From positions 9,486,001 through 9,550,000 of the forward strand of contig OX637293.1 in the NCBI GenBank assembly GCA_951799445.1: a stretch of 64,000 nucleotides of DNA, in the 5' to 3' direction. The notes below the pieces were generated by a model, which was not told the origin of the DNA, searched no databases, and was given only the letters and a program-made list of their open reading frames with translations. The DNA is from Pseudisothecium myosuroides. Taxonomy: Eukaryota; Streptophyta; Bryopsida; Hypnales; Lembophyllaceae. Shown piece after piece: positions 53,080 to 64,000 of this stretch; positions within the stretch are counted from its first letter, which is position 1, and each line of letters starts with the position of its first letter. The position numbers and the translations under genes are program-made.

Positions 53080-54777
53080 TCATATTTTTTTGGTGACCAA
53101 CTTTTTGGATTTGACATGTGAAAAAGGGATTGGAAGAATTTCTTAGTTTTAACACCCTCATGATCAAACATTATAATCTTTCAATCCATAAGTTATATTG
53201 TTGTGTTTTCTTTTCCTATATGATCTCTAACATGTCTAGTTTGAATTTGTATGGTTACAATTTAAAAAAAATTGATACAACTTATCAAAATGTTGGCTTT
53301 TTGTTCAATTTAGAGCAAATTCCTACAAGCTCAAAAAAGACCTTGGGCATTTAGGGGTAAATGGTCATATCCGTCATATATGGTTTAGAAAGTTATGTAT
53401 TAGATAACTGACGAGCTACACTAGCAACGAGTAGGTTATCATACATAACTGGTTGTTCACTTTTTAATTACAACCTTTGATCTTTATGATCCAAGGGCAT
53501 AAGATGCAAATTGAATGGAGAGAAGGTTATGAGTTGCAACTTGTGATGGCGATGACGACAGGTTGCCAATAGCAAAGAGCCCCGGTAGTCTTCAAAAGTC
53601 AACAAACAGTTATGTTGCTGGGAATGCACCCTAAGAGTGTTTGTTTGAGACCTTACAATGGAAATTCGGTTTCAAGCGTTTGGCCAGTATTTTCTCAAGT
53701 CAAACTTGTTTAGCTTCTTCCTTGCTAAGTTAGAGCCCAAGAAAATCTACTGTACACAGGATACTTGTAAAGTAGCTTACAGAAGTCACTGAGTTAGCCT
53801 CCAATCTTGACCTGCGAAGGCTAAATTAATACCTGTTGCATTATTTAATTTTGTGTCAACCTGCAAGAATCGTATTGACGACAAAATCTTTACCATATGG
53901 ATACCAGGGACATAATCTGTACATAAGAATCGTATTGACGACATAATCTGTCCTCGTATTTCCTGTAGAAAATGTCAGCCTTCCAAGTGTGAACATATCC
54001 AATGAAACGTGCCTGCAATCCTTCAGAGAAAGATTCAATGTGAAAAGAAGTAGTTTCGGAAGGAGGTAGCTCTCAAACTTCGGAATAACGAATTAAAGAC
54101 ATCTCCCTCACGAACTACCTACTTTCAGAACCTTTCTACTTTCTATACGGTACCTTCCTACCACCGAGACTTAAGATAGGCGGTGACAGTTGACAACTCT
54201 GCCCACGAAGAAATAGAAAATCATTTCAAGCTTCTAGATCCACTCTCGTTGACTCATTTGGCCCAATTTTCGACAGTTCGACACTGTTGTAGCTTTGAAT
54301 GCGTGATGGTACAATCGAAGAATATCATACGAAGCAGCTTCGTATAACGTCGACTGGGTCCCCAATTGGCCCAAAAGCAAAGCTAGGCCGTCCAAAGCTT
54401 GAGAACCATGAGGACGCACCACACTAATTATCTTACAGCCAGCACGAGTGTAGTGTGGGGAACCAAAGAGTATAACACACTACTGACAAAAGCCGCATTG
54501 TGGACCGATATGTCATGGATGAACAGCCAGAGGCATCCCCGCCCACGTCCCTCCGTCCGACACAAATATAATAAGTGCACTGCAATTTATCTTCTTGACT
54601 TTGTATTCTATATCAAATATTGACAAGCAAGCACTTCCATTGACAAAGTGAGAACCATTATCTTCAATCGAGCTTTCGGTGACGTACGAGTAGTCCATTG
54701 CAAGCCAGAGCAGTGGACTATCGCAACCAAAGAGCCGAGATTCTCTACATGTCAGAGTTTCTGTGGCATCCACCTCT
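53080..54777. other. Upstream region of the chitinase gene
   Basis: No gene was recognised. GACCTTGGGCATTTAGGGGTAAA near 53345 may be a remnant TTAA-family end. At 53864 and 53927 the block AAGAATCGTATTGACGACA occurs twice, 63 bp apart. From about 53700 the DNA becomes less AT-rich, as expected near a gene. Confidence 0.5.
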
Positions 54778-54788
54778 GTATATATAAA
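54778..54788 (+). promoter_or_regulatory. TATA box of the chitinase gene
   Basis: GTATATATAAAGAGG lies about 75 bp before the start codon, placing the transcription start near 54810-54820 and leaving a short leader. This is a strong plant TATA consensus, common in inducible genes such as chitinases. Confidence 0.7.
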
Positions 54789-54858
54789 GAGGCTTGAGCT
54801 GACTGATTTGAACAAGAGCTACAGCTAGATCTCAATCTCTGGAGCAAGGGTTTTAAGG

Positions 54859-56930
54859 ATGAAGATGTCACCAGTGTTGTTGCTGCTGCTGCTGGGCCTC
54901 CACACGTTGGTGTTCCCGAGTGTCGAAGCTGTTGTGAAGGGGGGTTACTGGCTAGGAGGCGAGTCGTTAGCCAGCATCAATTTCAACTTCCAAACACACG
55001 TGTTCTACGCCTTTGCAGGAGTCGATCCAACAACGTACCAGCTGGTACCACCGAATGCCACCGATGACAATGGCCAGATTGCAACGTTCGTGGTTTCAGC
55101 CAAAAACTCCAATTCTGCCGTGGTGCCTCTTCTGTCCATTGGGGGAGCAGCAGCACCGTACGCCACGTTCGGTGAGATGGTGAGCACCTCTGCACGGCGG
55201 AAGGTCTTCATTGACACCAGTATTGTGGTGGCCAGGCAATATGGCTTCGAAGGGTTGGACCTGGATTGGGAGTCGCCTCAAACGCAGCAGGAGATGGAGA
55301 ATCTGGCGCTCTTGCTGAAGGAATGGCGCGCCGCTACTGCTTTGGAGTCTCAAACTTCTGGGAAAACTGAGCTCCTCCTCACAGGTACTGCTTGTGGGCT
55401 ATTCCTCTGGTTTCCTGTTCTCCCATCACTTGAATTAGTCCAAGCTGTTGACCAGAGGCACCAAACATTTCTTTCATCAAAGTAATGATTTTGTTCATAA
55501 AGAAATCAATATGAAAATTGTAAGAACAATCTAATTCGGCAGAAAGCATGCCAGGGTCAAGATGTCAAAAAGAATCTTAAAGTTGTTCAATTTGTAGGGT
55601 TTCTTGGTATTTAGTATTGAAAATTAATTGCAATTTCATCAAAGAACTGCTTTATTCAAAAAAGAAATGAATAAGACACACAGAAAACCCCTATATTATT
55701 TGACATAAAGTGCCTTAGGAAAGGATGCCAAAAGAAATTTTAAATTTGTTCAATTCGTGAAATATCTTTGTATTTATTACAGAAAATTGTAACTTCATCT
55801 CGATGGTGTATCTAAGGCTTTTCAAAGTTAAATATCTGTGATTTTATTGAATAATTAAGAAATGACAAAACTTTCCTTTTGGGAATGAAAATACTCACCA
55901 TTCATTGGTGTTATTCTTGCAGCTGCTGTGAGTTACCAGTCAATCCTGCTCTACACCGGCGACGGGAACCAGACCTGGCCGATCGACGCATTCAACTCCT
56001 ACTTGAACTGGGCCAACGTGATGAACTATGACTACCACGGCTCATGGGAGCCCACCATCACTGGCGAACCTACAGCTTTGTATGACCCCAGTTCTAACAT
56101 TAGCACGGACTACGGAATCTCTAACTGGCTTCAAGCAGGTTTACAAAAAGAAAAACTTGCCCTAGGGCTTGCTTACTACGGAAAAGAGTGGAACCTTACC
56201 AGTCTTAATAACACAGGAGTAGGTGCGCCAGCCACGAGCGGTGGTGACCCAATTTCCTACAAAGATATTGTGGTGTACAATGATGGAGGCGCTACTGTTG
56301 TCCAGGATCCCACCACTGTGAGCATGTATAGTTACAAGCCTGACCTCACTTGGATCGGATATGACAATCCAGATACTATAACTGCTAAGGTTCGCTATGC
56401 CAAGAGCAGAGACTTGCTCGGTTTCTTCGCTTGGGCTCTATATCACGATACGGCAAATTGGTCATTGGCTTCAGCAGGTATGTTGACCTCACGCCTGGTA
56501 CTTCCTGTATATTCTAGAGTAGTTCTCGATCAAATTGATGTCTAGAATATGTAGGTCAAGTGTCAAGAAACCAACGGGCTGTCAAAAAAGCGCTCAAATC
56601 AAAAAGGTTGATAAACAATGCTTGAAAGTACTGAAAACGACTAAACAAACATCTGCAGTTCTAATGTTGGTCAGAACATATAAGACTTAAAAATTGAGAC
56701 ACTTAAAAAAATGAAGACTATAGTGATTTCTTAACATTTTATGTGGGGCAAGGATTGATGACACGTCGATGGTCTAGTTGTAACGAAATTAGTCAAGTTC
56801 ACATCACTTGTTACTGAGTTGCTATACCTGGTTGCAACTGAGGCCACCGGTAATTCCTCCTGGTTTCTGAAGCCATAGAGTTCTGATAAATCCTTGTTTG
56901 TTGATGGCAGCATCCAATGCTTGGACGTAA
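54859..56930 (+). CDS. Class V chitinase, GH18 family, secreted
   Basis: Exons 54859-55384, 55923-56477 and a 20-base terminal exon 56911-56930 join in frame and encode 366 residues, close to plant class V chitinases (about 370-380). A signal peptide of roughly 24 residues (hydrophobic run PVLLLLLLGLHTLVF, cleavage likely after VEA) implies secretion. LLSIGG (91-96) and the catalytic motif DLDWE (134-138, with Glu138 as proton donor) are present. The first position of the extended DGxDxDWE motif is Glu131. VMNYDYHG, GISNWLQAGL and GVGAPATSGG follow in the usual order. The enzyme hydrolyses chitin or N-acetylglucosamine-containing glycans by substrate-assisted catalysis and typically serves defence or symbiosis. 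The last exon supplies ASNAWT, the usual end of this family; read-through of exon 2 would give an unrelated tail. Confidence 0.9.
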
Positions 56931-57179
56931 CCGGCAAAGCACTTCATGGGCACATATTCAACAATAAAATGAAGACATGTCAAACAACATACAGCATTAG
57001 TACTAAAGCAACGAGGCTGACTTTCTGGATAGAGTAGTGTTACATCAAAAAATATGTTGTAGCAAGGCCCGCTTTTCCTTCACGCTATACAAATCTCACT
57101 GGTGATTCGCATATCAGTTGTCAAGTGGACTCCCCACGTATGCTAAAACTGAGTTTCAGCATCTATGTCTCCCGCAGAC

Positions 57180-57725
57180 CAAGTATAGGGTTAATAGATT
57201 CGAGCAGACTAGCCAGTCGTGTACACAGGCTCTGATTGAAAACGTCAATATGTTTCCACAAATCAAGACTACCAGAGTACTAATTCAACCAAAGCATTTC
57301 TCAATACAGAACGGGAAGAGCACACATTCTTGTTTTGAACTCTATCTGGGCCCTTCAACGTAACACCTTCGGCACTGGAATTCTATTGCTGAGAAGATGA
57401 ACCAATATACCACCTGCAACACTAAAATTCAAAGACCACCAATAATATGTGTCCACTTTAGGGGTTAACAGCTTCAAGCAGGCTAGCAACCGTTCTGCTC
57501 ATTCATTTCAGAGGATTCGATTTAAAACGTCAAAATTCCAAATTGAATATGATCTTCAAATATCAATTCTACTAATTCAGCCAAAGACTTTTTCAAAATT
57601 GAACGGGAAGACAAAACACATCCCTAGAAGCTCTTCAAGGTAACACCTTCGGCACTGGAATTCTATTATTGAGAAGATACAGCAATATACCACCCGCAAC
57701 AGCAACATTCAAAGACTCGAAGTGC
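57180..57725. pseudogene. Tandem duplicate of the SpoU gene 3' end
   Basis: The segments about 57180-57440 and 57455-57725 are direct copies about 275-280 bp apart. Shared blocks are TAACACCTTCGGCACTGGAA, TTCTATTRTTGAGAAGAT and AAAACGTCAA. The right copy covers the true C-terminal codons of the SpoU gene. In the left copy the minus strand still encodes most of that end (SNRIPVPKVL) with substitutions. The left copy is therefore a 3' remnant downstream of the gene. Confidence 0.8.
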
Positions 57726-60252
57726 CCTGGCATAGGAATAGACACCCGTTCACAGGATCGGTGTGCATTTTCTGAAAGTCCTTGTCCTTCGCTGCCAAGG
57801 ATCAAACAGAGAGCTTCCTTGCCTGCAGCAATAGCAATAGAAGAGTTACTGTCGCGATTGCTTTCTGGCTCTAAGCCCAACGTATCTAGAGTCTCAGTAC
57901 CTGTAGCTATCACATGTGGTCTAGACGCTGGCCCGGGGTCATTCTCCTCATCAGGATGGGCAGCATATAACGTCATTTTGTGCATGCAAGCGAACGACTG
58001 CAGCTGAGACCAGCGACCAGCGGCAATAGGTAACCTAAAAGATGCACCCCTTGAAGCTCGAAGTGCTTTCTCGTTGAAGAGATCACAGCCGCCTGGTAGC
58101 ATGAAAACCGCATCCTGCAGAATCAATAGGTACCAATGAGTCAGCAAATGTTTACTGTCTATAACTCCGTGAGCAGTGGTATCAAATTTGGCTAAATTTT
58201 GGAAAAGTTCTACAATAATTTTCATAGATATGAAAACTGTGAATACCAGTGTTAGATATAAAAATGTCCCTTAAAAATGAGAAAAAATGAATGACGTTCA
58301 AGGATTAACATCCAGACCTATCAAAATATTTGAATTTGCTTAGGAAAACTAAGACACGTCGACAGGAAAATATGTAGAAAACACCTGACACCTGGACTAA
58401 AAAAAGCACCATACCCAAGCAAGTGCTGCTGCGGTTCGCAGTAATGTGCCTAAGTTGCCTGGATCCTGTGAGCACAACCATTCAAATTTAGCACCATCTT
58501 TATCATTGCATCTCGGTCCCTCAGTCAACCAAACCAATGTAATCCTTTCTCATTATATGTGATTGCCAAGTTCTTCTATAGTGGCGTGACCTAAGCTAAG
58601 GGATGCAGAACATGTGACGGACCATGAATTTGATGCTATAATGGAGTCTGAAATGAACTTGTTTGCACCAATGAATGGCCTAGTAATGATCATTAAGGAT
58701 TCATTAGAGAGAAAGTTTTGGAAGCTTGTCAAACTATTCAAGGAGGCTTATTTTCACCATGTGGCACGTATTGATGTATAGTTGGTGACACTTCAAGCAT
58801 CATGCATCATGCACCTTTAGAGGCCAAATTTTTTGTTCATGAAGGAATATAAATTAATTCTTCAAGTTCTATTGTAGATCCAGAGCCTCATTATTCTTGC
58901 TCCGGATTTCAAACACATCTCTTTCGCATTCCAAAAATAAAAAATAATCCAAAATATCCAAAAAATTTGATTCGAAGTGCGTTTTCACCATTTGCTCCTA
59001 TCTATCCATGAATATTAACAAAAAACTAACACACAGTCCACCCAAAATATCCACAGCCCTTAAAGGAGCAGTTTATGCACCCCTTTCCTTGGTCACTAAA
59101 AACGTAAATCTAGACAACAAAGTTGATCTTACCTGAATGCCATCAAGAACCAACACACGCCGAGGAGACGAAACCCAATTCCCAGCTTGAATGTCGCCAG
59201 TGCTGTCCAAATTGCAGAAGGAGGAAGGCAGGGCCAGCACGCCAACACCTTGAAGACCTTCAGTTGAATCCACACCGGTCACTTTTCTCATCACCGGTTC
59301 ACTGACATACACAATCCGCTCAGCCCAGGAACTCAAATCCGAACGCGGATTTGTGAGCTCCAACACCAGCAACACTTTGATCGGTTTCAACAAGCTTTCG
59401 TTTCCTCTTGTAAGAACATCACATATCTCCCTTCAAAACACAAATGCAAACATTTCTCAGCTCCAGCAAGAACCTAAACCCTAAACCCTTCTTTGTTGTT
59501 AACCCTCATTCCCTCTTTTTTTTACTATATCCATAATTTGCGACACCAGCAGCACTTCGGGCTTGCGTTTCCACTTGTGAGAATCTCACATGTTTCCCTT
59601 CAAAACTCAAATGCAAACATTCCTCAGCTCAAGCAAGCATTGTTCAAAATCTTGAACCCTAAAATCCCGAACCCCTAATCCCTAAATCCTAAAACCCAAA
59701 ACCCAGAACCATTAGCATGCAATCTTTAATTCAGCAACAGGACGAGGCATTCCCTTACCTTAATGGCACCGAACCTATGACCAAAACACACCCAGCCGCG
59801 TTGCGATAGCTTGTGTTCTGACGAAGCTTCACCAAATGCTTCACATATGGATTCTGCACGCTGGTTATGGTCTCCACATGAGATGCAAGCTCAACGATAG
59901 AATTCCTGCGATCTCGACTGCCCTCAGAATTCTCTCTGCTTTTCATTTCATCATCTCTGGAGGTTTGCAATGGCCTTTCACCGCTTCTGTATTCATCCTC
60001 AGCATCTCTCCTTCTGTAGATATCCTTAAACCCTACACGCCCGTTTCCACCATATCCTGAGCTGTTGTACCCTCTTGCTTCTGCTTGTGGAACTTGTACC
60101 CTCTTCTTCGCTATTGCTAACCCTCCTCTTCGCGCGGAATAATTCGCCTTACCTCTCGTCGAAAGAGAATCCCATTTCTGCAGTTCCTGCAAGGAGAAGT
60201 GCTGAAACCCCGCCATGCCACCATGCCCGCTGCTGCACAAGGCTCCTTCCAT
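57635..60252 (-). CDS. SpoU/TrmH-family RNA 2'-O-methyltransferase
   Basis: Four exons, 59759-60252, 59133-59406, 58415-58465 and 57635-58114, encode 432 residues. The chosen start is the ATG of MEGALCSSGHGG. The three SPOUT knot motifs are clear: motif 1 DPGNLGTLLRTAAALAW (257-273), motif 2 LILGSEGQGLS (377-387) and motif 3 IPMPGHFESLNVAVAGG (399-415). A substrate-binding domain precedes them (residues 140-255), and the first 120 residues are basic and polar, perhaps an organelle transit peptide. The family methylates the ribose 2'-OH of rRNA or tRNA using S-adenosylmethionine. The target nucleotide cannot be named. The gene is head to head with the SUVR3-like gene. Intron 1 contains telomere-like CCCTAAACCC tracts. 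A duplicated 3' end lies downstream. Confidence 0.9.
58760..59110. other. SpoU intron 2 DNA without recognised features
   Basis: Intron sequence between exons 2 and 3, AT-rich. I see no repeat or coding signal in it. Confidence 0.4.
59470..59710. repeat. Telomere-like CCCTAAA tracts in SpoU intron 1
   Basis: ACCTAAACCCTAAACCC at about 59473 and a degenerate run of CCTAAA/CCCTAA units at about 59655-59710 lie in the first intron. The block CTCAAATGCAAACATTYCTCAGCTC also occurs twice, near 59437 and 59605, suggesting a local duplication of about 165 bp. Confidence 0.6.
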
Positions 60253-60912
60253 GGTGCACAAATTGGCGAGGTCTGAGATTTGAGGGTGAAACTAGAGCAT
60301 AATTGCACACCACTGCCCTGTTGCTAATCTCCGAAGAACTCACAATACACTTTGGAATAGGATCTCTCACCAACTGCTCCATATCCATGTGAAGCTGTAG
60401 ATACCAGTGAAAGGTAGACCTAAAATGTAGTGTGGTGGTACATTTTTGGTTTTGGATGAGGTTTCAAGTGATTGTTATACTCGATTCGGTAGTTTCACAG
60501 AGCTTCTCAGGCTGGATTCGGCAGATTATGGTTGGTTTCGTTGATGGTGTCTTCCCGAGTGGGAGGAAGTGCTGAACCATTTTTCTCTTCACTCCTTCAT
60601 CTTCAAATCTTGCTCAACTAGGTCGCTTTCTTGAATCCACATGATTTTCTTTTGGCTCCAACTATTAAATTAGGACACTTTTGTGAGCTCGTCAGTCAAT
60701 TATCCTCCGTTGGGATTCCCACATATCTCATCTGCACGCTTCGTGAAAAGTGGACAATTTTTCTTGGAAGGATTCGCTCTTAGTAGATATGTCCACGGAA
60801 CTTCAACGAGACCAGGCGGTGAACGGTTATTCTGACCTGATTGATTGATGGGTTGACTGTTTGGTAACAGTGAAACATTCAGCTGAATTTGGGGTTTAAG
60901 GTTTCTGCTTGG
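60253..60912. promoter_or_regulatory. Bidirectional intergenic region between SpoU and SUVR3-like genes
   Basis: Only about 660 bp separate the two start codons, so both promoters must overlap or lie very close together. No clear TATA box was seen on either side, which fits housekeeping-type promoters. Confidence 0.55.
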
Positions 60913-63637
60913 ATGACGAAGAGGGATCACGTGACTACATTTGGCTATGAGGTAGTGCACGAAAGGGTAGCGAAGGTTTTGGAGTACGTGCTCCCATGGC
61001 TGTCGCCGGAAGAGCTTGCGAATCTCGCTCATACATGTCGCGCGATGGCCACGGTGGTGCGGAGCCTCACGCAGGGCCGAGTGGCGGACGCAGCGCAGGG
61101 GCTGGAGCGCTGGCCTGTGCCAGTTCGCAATGACTTGGATGCGTGTCGCTACCCTTGGTTCCGCTACACTCCCTCTTGTTGCCGAATTTTGAATATCCCG
61201 CATCGTTGGGGTGGGGAATCACCGGAGGATCAGGAGCATCGAGATGCTGTCATGCGACGGTGTCAGGAGGACATTGGCATTTTCCCATTCTCTGGAATCC
61301 TCAGCTCTGTGGGATGCAGGTGGGCATCGCTTTCGTAACCATGAAGATTGTGTAGGATATAGGGTTTAGGGTTTTGGCATTTCACATCGTCGCTTTAGAA
61401 TTGCTTCAGTTACTGATTTGTGTGCCTGGGAAGCGCAATTTAATACTCCCTCAGTCCGTCCCAAAATAAGTGTCGTAATTGAACGTTAGGGTAGTTGTGA
61501 GCAGGTCATATGGAGGGTTTTTTCTATCCAATTTTATGCTGCAATGAACATATGCAACGTTCTTCATTGACTCCTGTGATATAAAATTCAGACCCTTCTG
61601 AATTTGTGCTTTTCACAATATGATCAATTATCAACTGTGGTATCAAACGTTTTCATTAACACTACGGACACTTATTTTAGGACGGAGGGAGTAGCATTTT
61701 GTGTATGTGGGCTTTACTGGATAGTATGTTTCAGTATCTGGGCGTCCTCCATAGTTTCTTCTCCTTCTCTTGACATGTTTTTCAAAATTATTTGAAACTG
61801 CTGTCAAGAGCGGATGCAAGCACTCTGACTTGTATCTGAATGAAAAGAAACCAATGAAATACAATTCAAGATCTTCAGGCTTCGACAATCTTATGCAATC
61901 TTGCTGAAGTTGAAACATATAATCAGAGAAGAATATCATTGGCATCTCCACTTGATCATGACTGTTACTTTGCTAACCGTCACTATCTTGATAATACAGG
62001 TGTGCTGACAATTGCGTTCTTGCACAGCAGAATCAAGGTGACGGTGAACCGGAAAATGAGTGCACCTGTGGTCGCTCGAGCAGCGGATTGAACGCGTATA
62101 ACGACGAGTCCAAGCTGCAGCTGCTCAAAGAGAGATTAAACATTGTCTCATCTGAATGTGAGAATGCCTCCAAGAGCGATTCTGTAGAAAGCATTGCTGA
62201 TTGTGAGCCACCGGTAGAGTCAGATGATGATGATAGCGATGTGAATGAAGTAGGGCCTCCTCTGATCTTGGAGTGTGGAGGAGCGTGTAGCTGCAGTGCA
62301 AATTGCTGCCTTCGAGTTACACAACAAGGCCTTTCTGTGCGTGTTGTGGTCATGCGTCAAAGGCTCACAGGCTGGGGTTTACATGCTGCTCAGCACATCA
62401 GCAAAGGATCATTTGTTTGCGAATATGCAGGTATGTTTCGAATCTTACAACTTTTAATTCTCATGTACATGTGATGGAGAAGGATAACACTGAAAGGTAA
62501 AGGATACTATTTGCCTCACTACGAAGCATTTAAAACAAAATGTAGGAGTGTGAATTTGGGGAAATTGTTATAATGCTGTTGAGAGATCTTTAAGTACAAG
62601 AGCCAAATCTGTTGAGATCAAATTTTTATGACTTCGCATGAATTTTCCTATGCGATTTCAACGTGGGAGGTTGTAAGTGACAGTAAACTAGCCCACTTCC
62701 ATTCGAAGAGTAGTGGCCATTGACATTTAGCCAGTTTGTGCTTATGAATGCTGTTGATGAATTGCTGTTAGAGTCACAGGCTTAAACTCCCTCCCTTCCC
62801 CCATTCCCTTAGCTCGATGAATGGGGGCGTGGCCTCGTCAAAATCCTCCACCTAGCTTTTCAATGAACAGGTTGAAACTCAGCTCATTAAGCACTGAGAC
62901 GTAGAATGAGAGACATGAGATTTGCATAGAGAATTTTGAGCTTGTGAGCATTGTAGCTTGCCACCTTATTTTTTGTGCTAGAGAATAGAAACGAATTGCA
63001 AGGGAACACGATGAAATTTACGTTTCGATGAGTTTGCTGAAATCTATATTTAGGGGTGTTAAGAATGTAAGACTTGCGTTGTGCAATACTAGGTATTCGC
63101 AAACCAGATTTGAATGCTCTACATCAGGGCGATTATCTCAAAATGGAAAGAATGGCGAATCTTGCAGCTGAAGTTGCGCACTTTGACACGCCTATTGAAT
63201 CACTACTAATATCAATTTCTCCGATTTGCAAATGCGCAGGTGAATTGTTAACAACCGTGCAATCCCGAGAGCGTCAGAACGTTTATGATGATTCGATCTC
63301 CACCAGCAAGTCTAGATGTGGGTCAGCGTTATTGGTTGTGAGGGAATTCATGCCCTCCGGAGACGCCTGTGTTCGTCTCAACGTGGATGCTACAAGAGTA
63401 GGAAACGTGGCTCGTTTCATCAACCATGCTTGTGATGGAGGCAATTTGTTGCCTTGCCTTGTGAGAGCCGCGGGTTCAGTGATCCCCAGATTAGTGCTAT
63501 TCGCCAGGCGAGATATAAACGAAGGGGAGGAGATGCGGTACAGCTATGGCAGTTGCGGTGGAGTGTTTGGGAAAGTGTTACCGTGCTATTGCGGAACTGT
63601 TGCTTGTTTTGGCACCCTCCCATCGGATAGCACATGA
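60913..63637 (+). CDS. SUVR3: SUVR3-like SET-domain histone methyltransferase
   Basis: Exons 60913-61319, 62000-62430 and 63240-63637 encode 411 residues. The N terminus (about 18-55) resembles an F-box-like helix pair (LSPEELANLAHTCRAM), followed by RYPWFRYTP, both typical of SUVR3. The SET domain runs from roughly residue 238: GWGLHAAQHI, CEYAGE, then VARFINHACDGGN with N341-H342 in the cofactor-binding knot, RYSYG (379-383) and the post-SET cysteines CYCG...C (395, 397, 402). A cysteine-rich patch (ECGGACSCSANCCLRVTQ) precedes it, as in pre-SET domains. These proteins methylate histone H3, usually lysine 9, using S-adenosylmethionine in the nucleus. Between residues 136 and 230 lies an acidic, serine-rich stretch. 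Intron 1 holds a Stowaway MITE and intron 2 a repeat shared with SEC15. Confidence 0.9.
61446..61691. mobile_element. Stowaway MITE in SUVR3 intron 1
   Basis: The ends CTCCCTCAGTCCGTCCCAAA and, reverse-complemented, CTCCCTCCGTCCTAAAATAA carry the classic Stowaway sequence, including AAATAAGTGTC. TA lies outside both ends (61444-61445 and 61692-61693). It is 246 bp long and entirely intronic. Confidence 0.92.
62570..62760 (+). repeat. Intronic repeat shared with SEC15
   Basis: This is the second copy of the repeat at 2470-2660, in the same orientation with the same order of blocks (GAGAGATCTTTAAGTACAAG, GAGATCAAATTTTTATGA, GTGGGAGGTTGTAAGTGACA). It is located in intron 2 of the SUVR3-like gene. 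Confidence 0.6.
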
Positions 63638-64000
63638 AGTTAATGTATGCTCCTACTAGCCGAGGTCTTCACTCGTGCTTCTTTCACCGATTCTTTCACT
63701 GGTCGTACCATTGCGTATCTTCAGAATAAGAGACCAATCCGGTCGTTAATTGTGTCGACTTTAGCAGGAGAAACTTTCAATTATGATTATAATAGATTGC
63801 ATATGGTAATCATATGCCCCTGCGAAAATAATTGGGTATACTGTATGTGTGAGTTTGGTCGTATCCACCTCGTCAGCTGCAACTGATGAGTTTTTTCTGA
63901 CGTGTTGAGGTGATTCAGAGGTCTCCTTGTGTCTTTACGAGCTGATTACAACAAAATGCAGAGTGACCTTCAGAAATAACATGCAACTGGCACTCAATAA
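63638..64000. other. Downstream region of the SUVR3-like gene
   Basis: This holds the 3' untranslated region and following DNA up to the window edge. An open frame of 79 residues at 63647-63886 shows no recognisable motif, so no further gene is called. Confidence 0.5.

Noticed and set aside
53340..53362. GACCTTGGGCATTTAGGGGTAAA, resembling a TTAA-family end
   Set aside because: The TTAA is not intact and no internal family sequence could be followed, so it was not counted as a copy.
57461..57468. CTTTAGGGGTTAA, identical to a TTAA-family right end
   Set aside because: No matching left end or internal family sequence lies nearby, and it falls within the SpoU 3' duplication where the other copy reads ATAGGGTTAAT. 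Probably coincidental or a small relic.
59653..59710. Possible interstitial telomere
   Set aside because: The CCCTAAA units are few and degenerate and lie inside an intron, so they do not represent a true telomeric array.

Overview
This window is nuclear DNA from a land plant. It holds intron-rich eukaryotic genes with canonical splice sites, GC-richer exons in very AT-rich surroundings, and plant-type families: thermospermine synthase, BAHD acyltransferases, a class V chitinase and a SUVR3-like histone methyltransferase. The AT-rich intergenic DNA and compact gene structures suggest a non-seed plant, perhaps a bryophyte, but the sequence alone does not settle this. No rRNA, CRISPR array, virus or complete autonomous transposon was found.

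Eight protein-coding genes can be reconstructed exon by exon, each with a continuous frame. On the left are a SEC15 exocyst subunit (+, 1164-3980) and, convergent with it, a ten-exon ACL5-type thermospermine synthase (-, 5632-12111). In the middle are a BAHD acyltransferase (-, 26462-28817), a nucleostemin-like GTPase (+, 31535-35038) and a second BAHD acyltransferase (+, 36367-38192). On the right are a secreted GH18 chitinase (+, 54859-56930), a SpoU/TrmH RNA methyltransferase (-, 57635-60252) and a SUVR3-like SET protein (+, 60913-63637). The last two start head to head about 660 bp apart and may share a promoter region. The genes do not form an obvious pathway. The two BAHD genes are paralogues with the same intron position and phase. 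The GTPase and the RNA methyltransferase both relate to RNA or ribosome biology.

Two gene-poor blocks (12.1-26.4 kb and 38.2-54.8 kb) are filled with non-autonomous DNA transposons. The most striking family is about 0.8-1.2 kb long, is flanked by TTAA on both sides and has inverted ends starting CCCCTAAAG. That is the signature of piggyBac-type elements, which are little documented in land plants. Six copies with both ends and at least two truncated copies are visible. Around 39.8-43.4 kb a nested stack can be read: a Mutator-like element holds a TTAA element and a second inverted-repeat element, which holds a CACTA element with a CAA target duplication, which holds a fold-back. Stowaway, Tourist/Harbinger-like and other MITEs, a near-perfect 357-bp palindrome, tandem repeats and a decayed exon of an unrecognised membrane protein (46710-47180) complete the picture.

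All exon boundaries come from reading splice signals, frame continuity and remembered family conservation. No alignment or transcript evidence was available.
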